A stretch of DNA of 41,566 bases, taken from NCBI GenBank assembly GCA_024641635.1, contig JAHECS010000028.1, positions 1 through 41,566 of the forward strand, read 5' to 3'. Shown here piece by piece: positions 1-6,969 of the stretch. The notes under the pieces were generated by a model, which ran no database searches, was not told the origin of the DNA, and saw only the letters and a list, made by a program, of their open reading frames with translations. How positions within the stretch are numbered: position 1 is the first letter of the stretch; every line of letters starts with the position of its first letter. Position numbers and translations under genes: made by a program. Source of the stretch: Actinomycetes bacterium (GTDB lineage: Bacteria > Actinomycetota > Actinomycetes > S36-B12).

Positions 1-1062
1 CTACGGCGCCGACACCGGCACGGCGCGGAACACGCGGGTGTCAGACGACATGGCATCGACCCGCACCGTGAAGGAGCCCTCGCCCGCGGGAATCCGCCAG
101 ACGCGTGCGGCGGACACAGCGTTCGCGTTGAAGTCGCGGACGGGAACCGCCTCGAACCCGTCGTACTGGTACAGCAGCGACTCGGATCCGTCAGCGGGCC
201 GGGACACCTCGACCGTCAGGACGATCGGGGACGATGCCGGGGCGGCCGTAAGTGCAGGCTGGTTCTGCTGCCCCTCCGAGTTGACGCTCACGTCGACGCG
301 GACCGGCAGGGTCACACCGTCCTCGTCACGCACGCCGGTGACCGCGAGGCCGTGCCATGGCCCCGACGCCGGCAGGGAGTAGACCGGACCGCCAGCCGCG
401 TTCGCGCCCTTCCGCGTCCTCGGAAGGTCGCCCACCCGGTACGAGTAGAGCATCGGCATGTTGGGGCCGAGGGTGCGCAGGCCGTTGTCCGAGATGGTCA
501 GGACGTCGTCGGCTCGACTGGGTCGCCCCGCCTTGAGCGGTCGAGCCGACTCGTAGCCGTACACCGGCACGATGTGGTCGTAGGTCGGGTCACCCGGACC
601 CTGCTCGCGCAGCATCCGGGTGTTGTTGAAGACGCCGACGATCACCACGTCCCCACGCAGGAAGCGGTTCCGCACCCACGACGTGAAGGCGCCGATGTCA
701 CGCGATCGCGGGGAACGCTCCGCCGTGAGACGCATCGACCGGGCCGCCCGAAGGTCGTTCGCGCCGAGGAGCAACTGGCTCGACTCCGCCGTCTGGGGCA
801 CACCCGGTGAGGCGATGGCCCGGGCCGTCCACTCAGACGTGTACTGGCCGAACTGCAGTCCGGCTGTGATGAGACTGGTCTCCCCGCAGTACCCGAAGTT
901 CGCGTTCCACTGCGCTCGCGGTGTCGCGTCCAGCGCCCGCTTGTGCCACTCGTGGCCCGTCGACGGTGCGGCCGCGGCAGGTACCGCCAGCAGGGCCGCC
1001 ACCAGCGCGACAACGCCACTCCGCAGAACCAGCGACCCCAACCCGATCGGCAACGCTGACAT
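1..1062 (-). CDS. Secreted papain/C39-like protein of unknown function
   Basis: A complete 353-residue protein; its TAG stop is the first three bases of the window. Residues 1-32 form a Sec signal peptide with a long hydrophobic core and an AAA cleavage region. The exported part contains FGYCGETS (Cys59), DHIVPVYGY (His163) and ISDN (Asp192/Asn193), an arrangement that fits a papain-like or C39-like cysteine peptidase fold. The C-terminal 130 residues look like a beta-rich accessory domain. The ATG has no Shine-Dalgarno sequence, but a TACAGT -10 box lies 8 nt upstream inside a perfect inverted repeat, so a leaderless transcript is likely. The Cys/His/Asp assignment is inference; the protein could be a non-enzymatic member of the fold. 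Substrate unknown. Confidence 0.8.
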   Translation of the reverse strand: MSALPIGLGSLVLRSGVVALVAALLAVPAAAAPSTGHEWHKRALDATPRAQWNANFGYCGETSLITAGLQFGQYTSEWTARAIASPGVPQTAESSQLLLGANDLRAARSMRLTAERSPRSRDIGAFTSWVRNRFLRGDVVIVGVFNNTRMLREQGPGDPTYDHIVPVYGYESARPLKAGRPSRADDVLTISDNGLRTLGPNMPMLYSYRVGDLPRTRKGANAAGGPVYSLPASGPWHGLAVTGVRDEDGVTLPVRVDVSVNSEGQQNQPALTAAPASSPIVLTVEVSRPADGSESLLYQYDGFEAVPVRDFNANAVSAARVWRIPAGEGSFTVRVDAMSSDTRVFRAVPVSAP

Positions 1063-1066
1063 GAAG

Positions 1067-1082
1067 CGTCACTGTAGTGACG
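1067..1082 (-). promoter_or_regulatory. Inverted repeat overlapping the -10 box of the C39-like gene
   Basis: CGTCACT-GT-AGTGACG is a perfect 7-bp inverted repeat with a 2-bp centre. On the minus strand its middle reads TACAGT (1071-1076), a good -10 box 8 nt from the ATG at 1062. A repressor bound here would block transcription. I see no convincing -35. The operator role is inferred from symmetry and position. Confidence 0.45.
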
Positions 1083-1104
1083 ACGTGCCCTGGCGAGCGC
1101 CGGA

Positions 1105-1977
1105 TCAGCGTCCGACGAGGCCGCCGACCCAGTCGGTCACTCGCTCGGCCGTGACCGCCGAACCGTAGATCGTGGCGTGAGTCTCGTTCGGCAGGACGTC
1201 GAGTGTCACGTCTGCTCCCGCGACTTCGAGCGCGTCGGCGAACGCCTGCGACTGCGACAGCGGGACGACCGTGTCCGCGTCACCGTGGAGGAGGAGGACG
1301 TGCAGATCGCGCGGGGCGGATCCGGACGACGCGTAGGCGAGGGGATCCCCCGATGCCCACAGCTCCGGGTCGGCTTCCCGCGGGACGCCGAAGAAGCCCT
1401 GCATCGCGGACGACGCTGCCGCGGTGTCGTACACGCCGGCAAGCCCGACCATCCCGTCGATACGGGGCAGCGGGAAGGGGCAGTCACCGGCCAGCTCCGA
1501 ACCCGAGACGGCGGCAAGCGCGGCGAGGTGGCCACCCGCCGAGTGCCCCAGGACGACGAGCGGCCCAGGCGTGAGCCCGCCCTTCTCGGCTTCGTGCACG
1601 GCATAGCCGGCCGCGCACAGGACATCCTGCACCGGGACGGGGAAGCGAGCCCCCTGGTCGCCGGCCCGGTAGGTCGCGTTGACGGCCACCATCCCCGCGT
1701 CGGCGACCGCGCGTGCCAACGGCGTCAGACCGGTGCGGTCGGCGGTCTGCCAACCTCCGCCCGGCACGAGGAGGACGACGGGCACCCCCGACTCCGGCGC
1801 TGGCTGCGTGGGCAGGTAGACGTCAGCGGCGACCCCCGGCAGGTAGTCCTCGGTGGCTCCGACTGGCCGCGTGTCCGAAGGGGTGGCAGGACTCGGCGAT
1901 GTCTCGGGAGTGGCGGAGCAGCCGACAAGGGTGGCGAGGGCCACGGCCACCACCAGGCTCGACCCGATGCGCCTCAC
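1105..1977 (-). CDS. Alpha/beta-hydrolase lipoprotein (esterase-like)
   Basis: A 290-residue exported esterase-type hydrolase. The N-terminus is a lipoprotein signal with lipobox LVGC (Cys20), so the enzyme should be anchored to the outer face of the membrane. PGGGW (about 72-76) matches the oxyanion-hole motif of BD-FAE/HSL-type esterases, GHSAGG carries the nucleophile Ser146, and Asp236 (HGDADTVVP) and His267 (NETHATI) complete the triad. The GTG start at 1977 is chosen because it places the signal peptide at the N-terminus and overlaps the TGA of the upstream gene by 4 bp (GTGA), implying translational coupling. An upstream in-frame extension lacks coding character. Natural substrate unknown; a short-chain ester or acylated sugar is typical of the fold. 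Confidence 0.85.
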   Translation of the reverse strand: MRRIGSSLVVAVALATLVGCSATPETSPSPATPSDTRPVGATEDYLPGVAADVYLPTQPAPESGVPVVLLVPGGGWQTADRTGLTPLARAVADAGMVAVNATYRAGDQGARFPVPVQDVLCAAGYAVHEAEKGGLTPGPLVVLGHSAGGHLAALAAVSGSELAGDCPFPLPRIDGMVGLAGVYDTAAASSAMQGFFGVPREADPELWASGDPLAYASSGSAPRDLHVLLLHGDADTVVPLSQSQAFADALEVAGADVTLDVLPNETHATIYGSAVTAERVTDWVGGLVGR

Positions 1978-2783
1978 GCCGCCGTCACCGTGCTCGACGG
2001 TGCCTCGACGTCGTACTGGAGGTCCCGCAGCCGGAAGCGGCCGTAGGTGAACGCGCCACCCGGCCGGTCGTACACGGCGTCGCCTCGAGTCGCGACGCGG
2101 ATTCCCCCGACCTCGTCGTAGTCGGTGAGGGGAGTCGACCATCGCATCGGCACGAACGTGCCGGAGCTGCTGTCGGGTCGGTCGTCAGACACGAAGTCGA
2201 CCAGCTCACCCGCCTCGTTCACCACGAGCGTCGCCGAGACCCTTCGCGAGCCGTTGGTGAAGTCGACCCGTGCCGACGTCTCGTCCAACGCGGTCCAGGC
2301 AAGCCGGGGATCGACCAGGTTGCCCGGCGCGAAGGCGCACCAGTCGTTGAGGACGGTCACGGTCTCCGCCTCGCTGATCTCGCGACCGCTCTGGTCGACC
2401 ATCGTCACTCGCGACGCCACCCGGACCGTGAAGGTCGCCTGCTCCGCCCGGTAGATGTGCAGGGCTTGCACGGGCAGCGCGAACATGCGCGAGGTCATGA
2501 GGAAGATCCGGGCCGGGTGGTCGAAGAAGTTGTACTGCACCGAGCGCGAGGGCATCGGGGCCGAGCCGGGCTTGCGCCACATGTCCGCGTCGAACTCGAT
2601 CCGGACGTTGCGCGGCCGAGGCGCGCCGACCGCACCCGATGCCCGCACGTACCTGCGGACGGGCTCCGGGAGAGGCTCGAGATCAGCCTCCTTCAGGACG
2701 CCCAGCGGCCCGGATTCTCGCGACGCGAACTCGCGCTCCACCTGGGTGGCGAACCGGGCGTCGAGCGCGGGCTTGCGTGCCAC
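1974..2783 (-). CDS. DUF6544 family protein
   Basis: A 269-residue protein without signal peptide or membrane segment. The region PLPEPVRRYVRASGAVGAPRPRN near residues 40-60, followed by a beta-rich half with LNDWCAFAPGNLVDPRL and a FTYGRFRL end, resembles DUF6544, an uncharacterised family. GTG at 2783 is preferred because GAGGAG lies 7 nt upstream; the longer reading from 2879 starts with a low-complexity Arg/Pro stretch. It is the first gene of a two-gene operon and is coupled (GTGA) to the esterase lipoprotein. The function cannot be stated. Confidence 0.8.
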   Translation of the reverse strand: MARKPALDARFATQVEREFASRESGPLGVLKEADLEPLPEPVRRYVRASGAVGAPRPRNVRIEFDADMWRKPGSAPMPSRSVQYNFFDHPARIFLMTSRMFALPVQALHIYRAEQATFTVRVASRVTMVDQSGREISEAETVTVLNDWCAFAPGNLVDPRLAWTALDETSARVDFTNGSRRVSATLVVNEAGELVDFVSDDRPDSSSGTFVPMRWSTPLTDYDEVGGIRVATRGDAVYDRPGGAFTYGRFRLRDLQYDVEAPSSTVTAA

Positions 2784-2814
2784 GACCGGCCTCCTCAGGG
2801 GGCTCGACCCGCTC

Positions 2815-2860
2815 ACGGCCAGACGTCTGGCCGTCCGCGCGGGCCCGTGACTCGAGCGTA
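2815..2860 (-). promoter_or_regulatory. 20-bp perfect palindrome and -10 candidate before the DUF6544 operon
   Basis: Positions 2815-2834 read the same on both strands (ACGGCCAGAC on each half, no spacer). A TACGCT -10 candidate lies at 2855-2860, which would place the palindrome just inside the transcript, about 30 nt before the start codon. It may be a dimeric-repressor operator, or the terminator of the membrane-protein gene that ends at 2987. Confidence 0.4.
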
Positions 2861-2900
2861 CGCGCGCGCGGGGCGTCATCCGGAGTCGGAGCGGATGCTC

Positions 2901-2950
2901 GGGTGATGCAGCGAACCCGCTCGTCGATCACCCTCGAGCGACGATCGCTC
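2901..2950 (-). terminator. Possible terminator hairpins behind the PadR-operon membrane gene
   Basis: Two inverted repeats lie 37-86 nt beyond the stop at 2987. One is GAGCGA-CGA-TCGCTC at 2936-2950. The other is GGGTGAT at 2901-2907 pairing with ATCACCC at 2927-2933. Neither has a U-tract, so the terminator role is tentative. Confidence 0.25.
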
Positions 2951-2986
2951 CCGGGAGCTCGTTCGGCGAGGCTTCGTCGTCGATCG

Positions 2987-3814
2987 TCACACCGCTGCCG
3001 CCGCGGGGACGCGGGCCGGGAGCTCGCTCCTCAGCCAGCGTCCCGTCCCGATCAGGGCGATGCCGAACAGCACGCAGCCGACGGCCAGGCCGATGAGCTG
3101 GGCCAGGAAGTAGTCGCCGTAGCTGTCGACCGGCCCGACCTGCAACGCGTCGAGAGCGATCGCCGACAGGATGGCGACGGGCCACGCGGCGACCATGAGG
3201 ACTCGGGCCGCCCGTGGCGCGGCCCCGGCGTCCCTGAGCCGGAGGACGGGTATCAGGGCCGCCACCGTGAGGAGGCCCACCCCGACGATCCACGCCCACG
3301 TCACCACCGCGAGGAAGAGGGTGCCGAGCGCCGCGGTCCCGATGGCGAGGATGGCGAGAACATCGCGCGCACCTCCCGTCCGGCTCAGCAGGCCTGCGTA
3401 GGTCAGCGTGGTGCACGTGGCGCCGACGAACATGAGGATGGCGACGGTGAAGTACAAGGGCTCCCAGTCCTCGGACAGGTAGTCGGCACGAAGCACGACG
3501 ATCGGTGCGGTGATCAGCCAGGCAGCGGCGCCGACAAGGGCGATGGTGCCGGTCATGCGGGTGAAGGGCGTGGGCATGGCGATACCTCCGGACGGAGCGA
3601 GAGCGAAAGCGCGAGCGACGAGGGCCGCGTCGCCGAAACGGTCGATGACGTGACGCTGGGCAGCCTGGGCGTCCAGGCCATCGGCCCGAGCGCGTTCGGC
3701 GGCCGAACGGAGGTGGTCGTCGGCCTCGCTCACGAGGTCGTCGACGTCAGCGCGCCAGCGCAGCGATCCACGCAGCGCCGTGAGGTAGTCGGAGATCAGG
3801 TCGGTCTCGGCCAT
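2987..3814 (-). CDS. PadR-associated membrane protein (HAAS-type N-terminus)
   Basis: A 275-residue membrane protein. Residues 1-75 are soluble and resemble the HAAS/permease-prefix domain: DLISDYLTALRGSLRW, then alanine- and charge-rich helices ending in a DRFGDAALVARAF motif. About six hydrophobic segments follow from residue 85 to the C-terminus. This arrangement is commonly found beside PadR regulators. The first 19 bp overlap the end of the padR-like gene, so the two are co-transcribed and probably coupled. By family analogy it may be a membrane sensor or partner of the regulator; its ligand is unknown. Confidence 0.8.
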   Translation of the reverse strand: MAETDLISDYLTALRGSLRWRADVDDLVSEADDHLRSAAERARADGLDAQAAQRHVIDRFGDAALVARAFALAPSGGIAMPTPFTRMTGTIALVGAAAWLITAPIVVLRADYLSEDWEPLYFTVAILMFVGATCTTLTYAGLLSRTGGARDVLAILAIGTAALGTLFLAVVTWAWIVGVGLLTVAALIPVLRLRDAGAAPRAARVLMVAAWPVAILSAIALDALQVGPVDSYGDYFLAQLIGLAVGCVLFGIALIGTGRWLRSELPARVPAAAAV

Positions 3815-4134
3815 GGCACCCCGCTCAGGACGGCGCTCACCGCGTCCGAGAACTCCTCCCAGGCCGAGCGTTCCGTGACGAGTGCTCCACGGCCGCTCTC
3901 ACTCAGTCGGTATGTCCGCCTCCGTCGACCCGAGTCCTCGGACCACTCACTCTCGAGCAGGCCTGCCTGCTCGAGTCGGTGAAGTGCGGGGTAGACCGTG
4001 CCCTCGGGCAGGTCGAATGCGTCACCACTGCGTGCACGGAGCTGCTCGATGACGCCGTAACCGTGGCAGGGGCCCTGGGCCAGCACCGACAGGACGAGCA
4101 GATCGAGGTGCCCCTTGAGGGCCTGACCCTTCAT
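3796..4134 (-). CDS. PadR family transcriptional regulator
   Basis: A 112-residue winged-helix repressor. LKGHLDLLVLSVLAQGPCHGYGVIEQLRARSGD, with EGTVYPALHRLEQAGLLESEW, is the classic PadR N-terminal domain; RRRRTYRLSESGRGAL forms the wing. The C-terminal dimerisation part is short, as in the PadR-s1 subgroup. The ATG at 4134 has no spaced Shine-Dalgarno, but a near-consensus promoter (TTGACG, 17 bp, TAGCAT) ends 8 nt upstream, so the mRNA is probably leaderless. It likely represses its own operon. Confidence 0.92.
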   Translation of the reverse strand: MKGQALKGHLDLLVLSVLAQGPCHGYGVIEQLRARSGDAFDLPEGTVYPALHRLEQAGLLESEWSEDSGRRRRTYRLSESGRGALVTERSAWEEFSDAVSAVLSGVPWPRPT

Positions 4135-4142
4135 ACCTCGGA

Positions 4143-4171
4143 ATGCTAGGCATAGCCACTCTGGGCGTCAA
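4143..4171 (-). promoter_or_regulatory. Promoter of the padR-like operon, with candidate operator
   Basis: Minus strand: -35 TTGACG (4166-4171), 17-bp spacer, -10 TAGCAT (4143-4148). This is the best sigma70-type match in the window. The inverted repeat GCTA-TGCC-TAGC overlaps the -10, a natural place for PadR self-repression. The first transcribed base would be at or within a few bases of the ATG at 4134. Confidence 0.6.
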
Positions 4172-4231
4172 GCCCCCTGGATCACGTTTCCGGCGTCGCC
4201 AGGATCCGAGGATCCCGACGGCCCCGGGATC

Positions 4232-4260
4232 GCCTGCGGGCATTGACATCACCCGCAGGC
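4232..4260 (+). promoter_or_regulatory. Inverted repeat enclosing a consensus -35 before the VOC gene
   Basis: GCCTGCGGG and CCCGCAGGC form a perfect 9-bp inverted repeat with an 11-base centre containing TTGACA (4243-4248), the exact consensus -35 on the plus strand. A weak -10 candidate, GAGGAT (4265-4270), follows at 16 bp. The symmetry suggests an operator for the VOC gene; the binding protein is unknown, and the adjacent PadR is one candidate. Confidence 0.4.
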
Positions 4261-4297
4261 CCGCGAGGATCATGCTGCGACGAGCGAAGGAGCGACC

Positions 4298-4669
4298 ATG
4301 GACCTCGGGGCATTCTCGATCAGCCTGGCGGTGGCGGATCTCGCCGCCTCCCGTGACTTCTACGCGAAGCTGGGCTTCGCCGACTTCGCCGGGGATCCGT
4401 CACAGAACTGGCTCATCATGCGGAACGGCACCACCGTGATCGGCCTCTTCCAGGGCATGTTCGAACGCAACCTGATGACCTTCAATCCCGGGTGGGACAA
4501 CGACGCCCGCGAGCTGCCTGACTTCACCGATGTCCGTGAGCTCCAGCGCCGGCTGCGGGACCAGGGGGTCACCTTCCTGACCGAGGCGGACGAGAGCACC
4601 ACCGGACCGGCGAGCTTCCTCGTCGTCGATCCCGACGGGAATCCCGTCCTGGTCGACCAGCACGTATGA
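4298..4669 (+). CDS. VOC (glyoxalase/bleomycin-resistance fold) protein
   Basis: A 123-residue single-domain vicinal-oxygen-chelate protein. It has the paired beta-alpha-beta-beta-beta pattern: SISLAVADLAASRDFYAKLGF in the first half and a REL...LRDQGVTFLTE helix, then PASFLVVDPDGNPVLVDQH, in the second. The DPDGN turn is typical. AAGGAG (4286-4291) lies 6 nt before the ATG. It faces away from the padR-like operon and may be regulated with it. The substrate cannot be deduced. Confidence 0.88.
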   Translation: MDLGAFSISLAVADLAASRDFYAKLGFADFAGDPSQNWLIMRNGTTVIGLFQGMFERNLMTFNPGWDNDARELPDFTDVRELQRRLRDQGVTFLTEADESTTGPASFLVVDPDGNPVLVDQHV

Positions 4670-4705
4670 GCGACCGGGCGCCGGCGCCCAGCGCGGGAGG
4701 CGTGA

Positions 4706-5257
4706 CTACCCGCCGAGCGCGCCCGTCAGGGCCACGAGCGTCGACGACACGCAAGCGTCGGACACGGCGGGAGGGGTGCCGTCGGTGGCGGCATCCAGCT
4801 CCTCGAACGGCGGGCAGTCGCTGAGCGTCGCGGACTGGTCGAAGGTGTACGCGGTGTAGACGAGGTACGCGCGCGTACCGGGGTCGGCGAGGGCAAGGTA
4901 GGCGGACTCCGGACCCATGACGGTGCCGTCGGGAGTCGAGCAGGCCAGCGCGCCCTGATCCCATTCGCCTCCGCCACCGCCGGATTCGGTCGGGGCCACG
5001 CACGAGGCGGCCAGGAAGCCGTCGATGACGTCCTGCGGGATGTCCAGCGGAGCCACGGCCGAAGCCGTACCGCCTGCCGACGCCGTCGCGACACTGCTCG
5101 GGGCCGCGGACGCTGGCGCTCCCGCGCTCGGCGCGGCCACCTCGCTCCCACTGCCGGCGTCGGCGGACTCCGTCGTCGACGAGCAGGCCGACAGCAGGCC
5201 CACGAGAGCAACGCTGGTGGCCAGGGCGAGGGTCCACCGGAGTGGCGCGTGCGACAT
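4706..5257 (-). CDS. Small Ala/Ser-rich lipoprotein, unknown function
   Basis: A 183-residue lipoprotein with signal MSHAPLRWTLALATSVALVG and lipobox LSAC. A low-complexity Ala/Ser/Gly linker (to about residue 70) leads to a globular C-terminal domain with cysteines in AASCVAP, ALACSTP, LSDCPPF and DACVSS; four exported cysteines suggest two disulfides. TAGGGT (5265-5270) lies 7 nt upstream of the ATG, so the transcript is probably leaderless. I do not recognise the domain. Confidence 0.75.
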   Translation of the reverse strand: MSHAPLRWTLALATSVALVGLLSACSSTTESADAGSGSEVAAPSAGAPASAAPSSVATASAGGTASAVAPLDIPQDVIDGFLAASCVAPTESGGGGGEWDQGALACSTPDGTVMGPESAYLALADPGTRAYLVYTAYTFDQSATLSDCPPFEELDAATDGTPPAVSDACVSSTLVALTGALGG

Positions 5258-5264
5258 GGACGCG

Positions 5265-5270
5265 ACCCTA
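5265..5270 (-). promoter_or_regulatory. -10 box of the small lipoprotein gene
   Basis: TAGGGT on the minus strand, 7 nt before the ATG at 5257. No Shine-Dalgarno sequence lies between them, so a leaderless start is inferred. No clear -35. Confidence 0.5.
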
Positions 5271-5370
5271 CGTGGTCCCGACACGGCGACCGCACCGCAG
5301 GTCCGCGGCTCGTTCGACGGCGACTCAGCGTTCGGACCGTCGGGTGGCGGCGCAGCCGGTTGGCCTTCGA

Positions 5371-6231
5371 CTAGGAGGCGGGCAGCCGCTCGAGCATGAA
5401 CGCCCGGGCGCGCTTGGCGAGATCCATGTTGTCGTCCCACAGGTTCCGCCACACGCACAGCGCCACGGCGAGCGCATCGTCGACCACCAGCGAGGAGAAC
5501 GACTCGAACGTGATGGCACCGTCGTAGCCGGACTCGACCAGCGCCCCGAAGACCTCGTCGAAGTCGATGGTGCCGGTTCCCAGATAGCCGCGATTCGACT
5601 CGCCGATGTGGACGTACCCCAGCCTGTCGCCGCACGCGAGGAGCGGATCGCGGAAGTTCCGCTCCTCGATGTTCATGTGGTAGACGTCGGCGTGGACGAA
5701 CACGTTGTCCTCGCCCACGAGATCGATGTAGTCGAGGGTCTGCTGGACCGTGTTCAGGAGGTTGCTCTCGTAGCGGTTGACGAACTCCAGCCCGATCCTG
5801 ACCCCCCGGCCGCGTGCCTCCTGCGCAACCTCGCGAATGACGGCGGCGCTGTTCCGCCGCGTCGCGTCCGTCGCGGGCGCGTCGTACTTGTGCAGTGCGC
5901 TGTAGATGACGCCGCCGAGGAAGTCCGCACCGATGCCCGAGGTGACGTCGAGGGCTCCCATGAGGATGGCGCGGCCGCGCTCGATGGCCTCGGCGTCGGA
6001 CGAGTTGATGTCCGCGGACACGGGCAGGCCCAGCGTGACCGTCGCCCCGAGTCCGGACTCCTCCAGGCGGCCACGGGTGTGCTCGATGTCGATGGCCGCG
6101 GGGTTCATCCCGGAGATCTCGACGAGGTCGTAGCCCGCCTCCACCGTGCTCGCCACGGCGGACTCGCACTGCTCGCGGTCCCACCCGCCCACCCATACGA
6201 AGGAGTGCACGCCCAGCGGATTGGTCGCCAT
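5371..6231 (-). CDS. Ketose 3-epimerase-like (sugar phosphate isomerase/epimerase)
   Basis: A 286-residue TIM-barrel enzyme of the AP-endonuclease-2/xylose-isomerase-like superfamily. The four metal ligands of D-psicose/D-tagatose 3-epimerases are all visible at the expected spacing: Glu149 (GLEFVNRYES), Asp182 (ADVYHMN), His208 (YVHIGESNRG) and Glu243 (TFESF). EFVNRYE and HIGE are hallmark motifs. It probably epimerises C-3 of a free or phosphorylated ketose with Mn2+ or Co2+; the exact sugar is not decidable. The ATG has TACAGT 6 nt upstream (leaderless). It stands alone, divergent from the PepSY-like gene. Confidence 0.88.
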   Translation of the reverse strand: MATNPLGVHSFVWVGGWDREQCESAVASTVEAGYDLVEISGMNPAAIDIEHTRGRLEESGLGATVTLGLPVSADINSSDAEAIERGRAILMGALDVTSGIGADFLGGVIYSALHKYDAPATDATRRNSAAVIREVAQEARGRGVRIGLEFVNRYESNLLNTVQQTLDYIDLVGEDNVFVHADVYHMNIEERNFRDPLLACGDRLGYVHIGESNRGYLGTGTIDFDEVFGALVESGYDGAITFESFSSLVVDDALAVALCVWRNLWDDNMDLAKRARAFMLERLPAS

Positions 6232-6237
6232 GGCGCG

Positions 6238-6243
6238 ACTGTA
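6238..6243 (-). promoter_or_regulatory. -10 box of the epimerase gene
   Basis: TACAGT on the minus strand, 6 nt before the ATG at 6231, with no ribosome-binding site between. It is identical to the -10 of the C39-like gene at 1071-1076. Confidence 0.55.
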
Positions 6244-6327
6244 GCGACCCTCGACGTGCCCTTCGAGTGGCACGAACGCATACCTGCGCTTAACCGGCGC
6301 TGGGTGCCCTTCTGGCCTTGCCCGACC

Positions 6328-6357
6328 TACCGTCGAACCGACGCTGACCGGCGTCAG
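6328..6357 (+). promoter_or_regulatory. Promoter and inverted repeat before the PepSY-like gene
   Basis: A TACCGT -10 candidate at 6328-6333 is followed by the inverted repeat CTGAC-CGGC-GTCAG at 6344-6357, just upstream of the GAAGGAG ribosome-binding site. The repeat would lie in the early transcript and could be an operator or a small hairpin. Confidence 0.35.
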
Positions 6358-6375
6358 GATCGAAGGAGCCCCCTC

Positions 6376-6969
6376 ATGAACCGCGCATTCGCCATCGTCA
6401 TGACAGCCCTCGGAGCGGTCGCCCTGACCCTCGGGACGGCCACCGGAGTCGGGATGGTTCGGTCGGCGACCAGCGCTGGTCCGCTGAGCGAGGCGTCCAC
6501 CCCGCCGCCGGCGGCCACCGCGCCGCTCGCCACGCTGCCCGAGCTTCCCTCCCTCGACGGGCTTCCCGATCCCGCGACGCTCACGGGGTCCGCGCCGTCG
6601 ACGACCGAGGTCGCACCAGCGACCAACGGCGTGCGGATCGAGCAGGTCAGCGCGGTCACCATCTCGGCAGCCCGCGCGAAGCGCAGCGTCCTGAAGCAGG
6701 TGCCGGGAACGGTCCTCTCTGTCACCCGCACGAAGCACGGTGGCTACCCGGCCTACGCCGTCACCGTGCGCAGGGCGGACGGATCAACGGCCACCGGCTA
6801 CGTCGACCGCAGCAGCGGCGTGATCTTCGACTGGACCCAGACCGCTGCGCCGGCCGCGCCCAGCACGTCCTCGACGACGAGCGGGTCGCATGCGTCAGGC
6901 GACGATCACGAGTCGGAGAACGAGCACGAATCCGAGCGCGAGCACGAGTCGGAGCACGGCGACGACTAG
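6376..6969 (+). CDS. Secreted PepSY-like protein with acidic/His tail
   Basis: A 197-residue protein. Residues 1-27 are a hydrophobic export signal or anchor, followed by a Pro/Thr-rich linker to about 90. Residues 95-155 (VTISAARAKRSVLKQVPGTVLSVTR, then YPAYAVTVRRADGSTATGYVDRSSG) match the PepSY pattern of a helix followed by strands. The last 25 residues are dominated by repeated HESE units with Asp and Glu, which could bind divalent metals outside the cell (inference). ATG at 6376 follows GAAGGAG. Its TAG stop shares CTAG with the stop of the convergent ClC gene. Confidence 0.75.
   Translation: MNRAFAIVMTALGAVALTLGTATGVGMVRSATSAGPLSEASTPPPAATAPLATLPELPSLDGLPDPATLTGSAPSTTEVAPATNGVRIEQVSAVTISAARAKRSVLKQVPGTVLSVTRTKHGGYPAYAVTVRRADGSTATGYVDRSSGVIFDWTQTAAPAAPSTSSTTSGSHASGDDHESENEHESEREHESEHGDD

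Noticed and set aside
5242-6375. Open plus-strand frame upstream of the PepSY-like gene
   Set aside because: It is antisense to the lipoprotein promoter region and the epimerase gene; the signal peptide and ribosome-binding site define the real start at 6376.
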